In this document: in pieces, positions 62,599-64,000 of the stretch
Layout of the letters: each line of letters opens with the position of its first letter
Numbering within the stretch: the stretch's first letter is position 1
NCBI GenBank assembly: GCA_022009815.1
Contig: CP091725.1
Location: forward strand, 1,674,001-1,738,000
Direction: 5' to 3'
DNA from: Bacteroidales bacterium
GTDB taxonomy: Bacteria; Bacteroidota; Bacteroidia; Bacteroidales; Muribaculaceae
Length of the DNA stretch: 64,000 bases
Made by a program: the position numbers and the translations under genes
The notes under the pieces: model-generated
What the model saw: only the letters and a program-made list of their open reading frames with translations
Told to the model about the DNA's origin: nothing
The model's database searches: none

Positions 62599-64000
62599 AT
62601 GAAGCTTGAAAAAGGGATATATGAAAATTTGATAGACAGCAAATTGGCTGCCGACATAAAAGTTAGTGAAGAGAATGGACTGATTTGCAGCAAAGATGCG
62701 ATGGATTCTGCGGAATCGTCAAGGATGCTTGCAGAATATCTTGCGGAGGCAGTCAGAAGAAAATTGGATGACAGCGAAAAGTCGTTGGAGGATAAAAAAG
62801 ATTTGGTTAATGCAATCCTTGATACGGAAATCTTTGCTGGCGACAAATCTGCGATTGTCGAGACCAATCTTCTTACGGAAGTCATGGACAGGCGGGAAGC
62901 GGCAGAGCGTAAAGCTGTCAAGAGGGAGGCGCTTCGGCCGCGCACGGGTTTCCGTGTCAGCAATCTTTTCACGGGAGGGCAATCGGCTGTGCAACTTGGA
63001 CATGAGATTGTCAGAGACATTGCATCCGCCGATAGAATATGCATTATTGTGTCGTTTCTTAGATTGTCGGGTATAAGGATGCTGCTTGAAGATTTAAGGC
63101 GGTTTTGTGAGGTTGATGGACATAGACTGCAGATAATAACGACTACTTATTGTGGGATAACAGAGGCAAAGGCGGTGGAGCAACTGGCGTCATTGCCAAA
63201 TACGGAGATAAGGATTTCCTATAACACCGAGATAGAGCGGTTGCATGCCAAGGCTTATATTTTTGTCAGAAATTCAGGCTTGAGCACTGCTTATATAGGG
63301 TCATCAAATCTCTCCAAGTCGGCTCAGACAGATGGCTTGGAGTGGAATCTAAGGGTGACGAATGTAGAAAATCCGCATATCATCAAATCTGCTCTTGCCA
63401 CATTTGATATGTATTGGAACAGTGAAAATTTTGAGGATTTCGGAATTGGGGGGATTGAGAAATTCAACAGAGAGTTGAAGAGACAACGTGATGCCAAAGA
63501 TCCGCAAAAGCAGTTTGAGATGTTTAATCGTTATCAAGTGCTTCCGCATCAGAAACAAATACTTGACCGACTGCAGGTGGAACGAGAGGAGAACGATATT
63601 TGGCGCAATCTGGTTGTTGCGGCTACGGGAACAGGAAAGACTGTAGTTGCGGCATTCGACTATAAGCGTTTCCACGAACACAACCGCAATAGAAGCCGAT
63701 TGTTGTTTGTGGCTCATCGTAAAGAGATTTTGAAACAGTCGGAACGTACATTCCGGAGCGTGATGTGTGACCAGAACTTCGGAGAACGATGGGATGGGGA
63801 GTCTAAACCCGTCGCAGGTCTGGATCATTTGTTTATTTCGATAACAATGCTGAATAACCGGATGGACGACACGTTCAAAGAATTAGGCGCCGATTATTAT
63901 GACTATATAGTTATTGACGAGGTGCATCATGCCGCGGCCGACAGTTATAAGAATATTATCTCGTTCTTTAAACCGAAAATTCTTCTCGGACTTACGGCTA
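62599..64000 (+). CDS. PLD-nuclease/SF2 helicase (DUF3427-helicase type), cut by the window end
   Basis: The first 467 codons are present without a break. A phospholipase D-like domain is near residues 120-280: LHAKAYIFVRN and YIGSSNLSKSAQTDGLEWN form an HxK...GSSN catalytic motif. The helicase follows: LPHQKQILDRLQ, VVAATGTGKTVVAAF (Walker A, about residue 350) and VIDEVHHAAADSY (DEVH box). This architecture matches the large Bacterial DUF3427 helicases, some of which lie in defence islands. A role in DNA repair or phage defence is possible; the window shows no other defence gene. The next domains and the stop codon are outside. Confidence 0.85.
   Translation, partial: MKLEKGIYENLIDSKLAADIKVSEENGLICSKDAMDSAESSRMLAEYLAEAVRRKLDDSEKSLEDKKDLVNAILDTEIFAGDKSAIVETNLLTEVMDRREAAERKAVKREALRPRTGFRVSNLFTGGQSAVQLGHEIVRDIASADRICIIVSFLRLSGIRMLLEDLRRFCEVDGHRLQIITTTYCGITEAKAVEQLASLPNTEIRISYNTEIERLHAKAYIFVRNSGLSTAYIGSSNLSKSAQTDGLEWNLRVTNVENPHIIKSALATFDMYWNSENFEDFGIGGIEKFNRELKRQRDAKDPQKQFEMFNRYQVLPHQKQILDRLQVEREENDIWRNLVVAATGTGKTVVAAFDYKRFHEHNRNRSRLLFVAHRKEILKQSERTFRSVMCDQNFGERWDGESKPVAGLDHLFISITMLNNRMDDTFKELGADYYDYIVIDEVHHAAADSYKNIISFFKPKILLGLTA

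Overview
The window comes from a Bacteroidales genome, most likely Muribaculaceae. The evidence is the 16S sequence type, the repeated Bacteroidetes promoter pattern (TTG, 19-21 bases, TAnnTTTG), many SPII lipoproteins, C-terminal T9SS-like sorting tails, DUF1460/DUF4293/DUF4493/DUF4923 families and a type B L31. The genus is not decidable by eye.

Layout. 0-7 kb: the 3' part of a broken DDE transposase, a PepSY-like lipoprotein, cobO, a small heat-shock protein with a structured leader, a DUF1460 protein and an SF1 helicase. 7-12.2 kb: a complete rrn operon (two near-identical promoters, 16S, tRNA-Ala, 23S, 5S, terminator). 12.2-12.8 kb: a non-coding array of ACCGC/GCGGT hairpins and duplicated blocks. 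12.8-18.7 kb: a surface/antagonism-type locus with a membrane AraC-type regulator, a large MACPF (perforin-like) lipoprotein and a BspA-like leucine-rich repeat protein. 18.8-19.8 kb: a membrane protein plus winged-helix regulator operon under a palindromic operator that occurs twice. 20-43 kb: mostly core genes (L31, tricorn-like protease, two SDRs, outer-membrane barrel, M3 peptidase, TPR protein, DUF4293, L34, a BtuFCD-like importer, two DUF4923 paralogues, valS). 43-47.3 kb: a patchwork block (OMP remnant, enolase, broken glyoxalase-like gene, ZIP transporter, IS4 remnant). 47.3-55.1 kb: a DUF4493 lipoprotein, a GHL10 hydrolase, DUF2461 and a four-gene 2-oxoacid:ferredoxin oxidoreductase operon. 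55.3-60.6 kb: an accessory island holding conjugative-transposon remnants (traO', traQ with a nonsense codon), an AT-rich membrane histidine-kinase-like/Fic fusion and two secreted proteins, ending at two tRNA-Ser genes. 61-64 kb: xseA and the start of a PLD-nuclease/SF2 helicase that runs off the window.

A property of the whole window is that about twenty frameshifts break otherwise well-conserved genes, including essential valS (twice). In most of them the restored frame is explained by a short A or T run having lost one or two bases; eleven of these runs are now exactly three long. I therefore treat these genes as probably intact in the cell, with assembly error the first explanation. By contrast, traQ, the glyoxalase-like gene, the signal-peptide gene at 34.6 kb and the OMP fragment show substitutions or truncation and look truly decayed.

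The best candidates for new biology are the MACPF lipoprotein locus, the kinase-Fic fusion, the twin-operator membrane/regulator pair, the hsp20 leader, the hairpin array behind the rrn operon and the tandem promoter-bearing repeats before the outer-membrane barrel gene.
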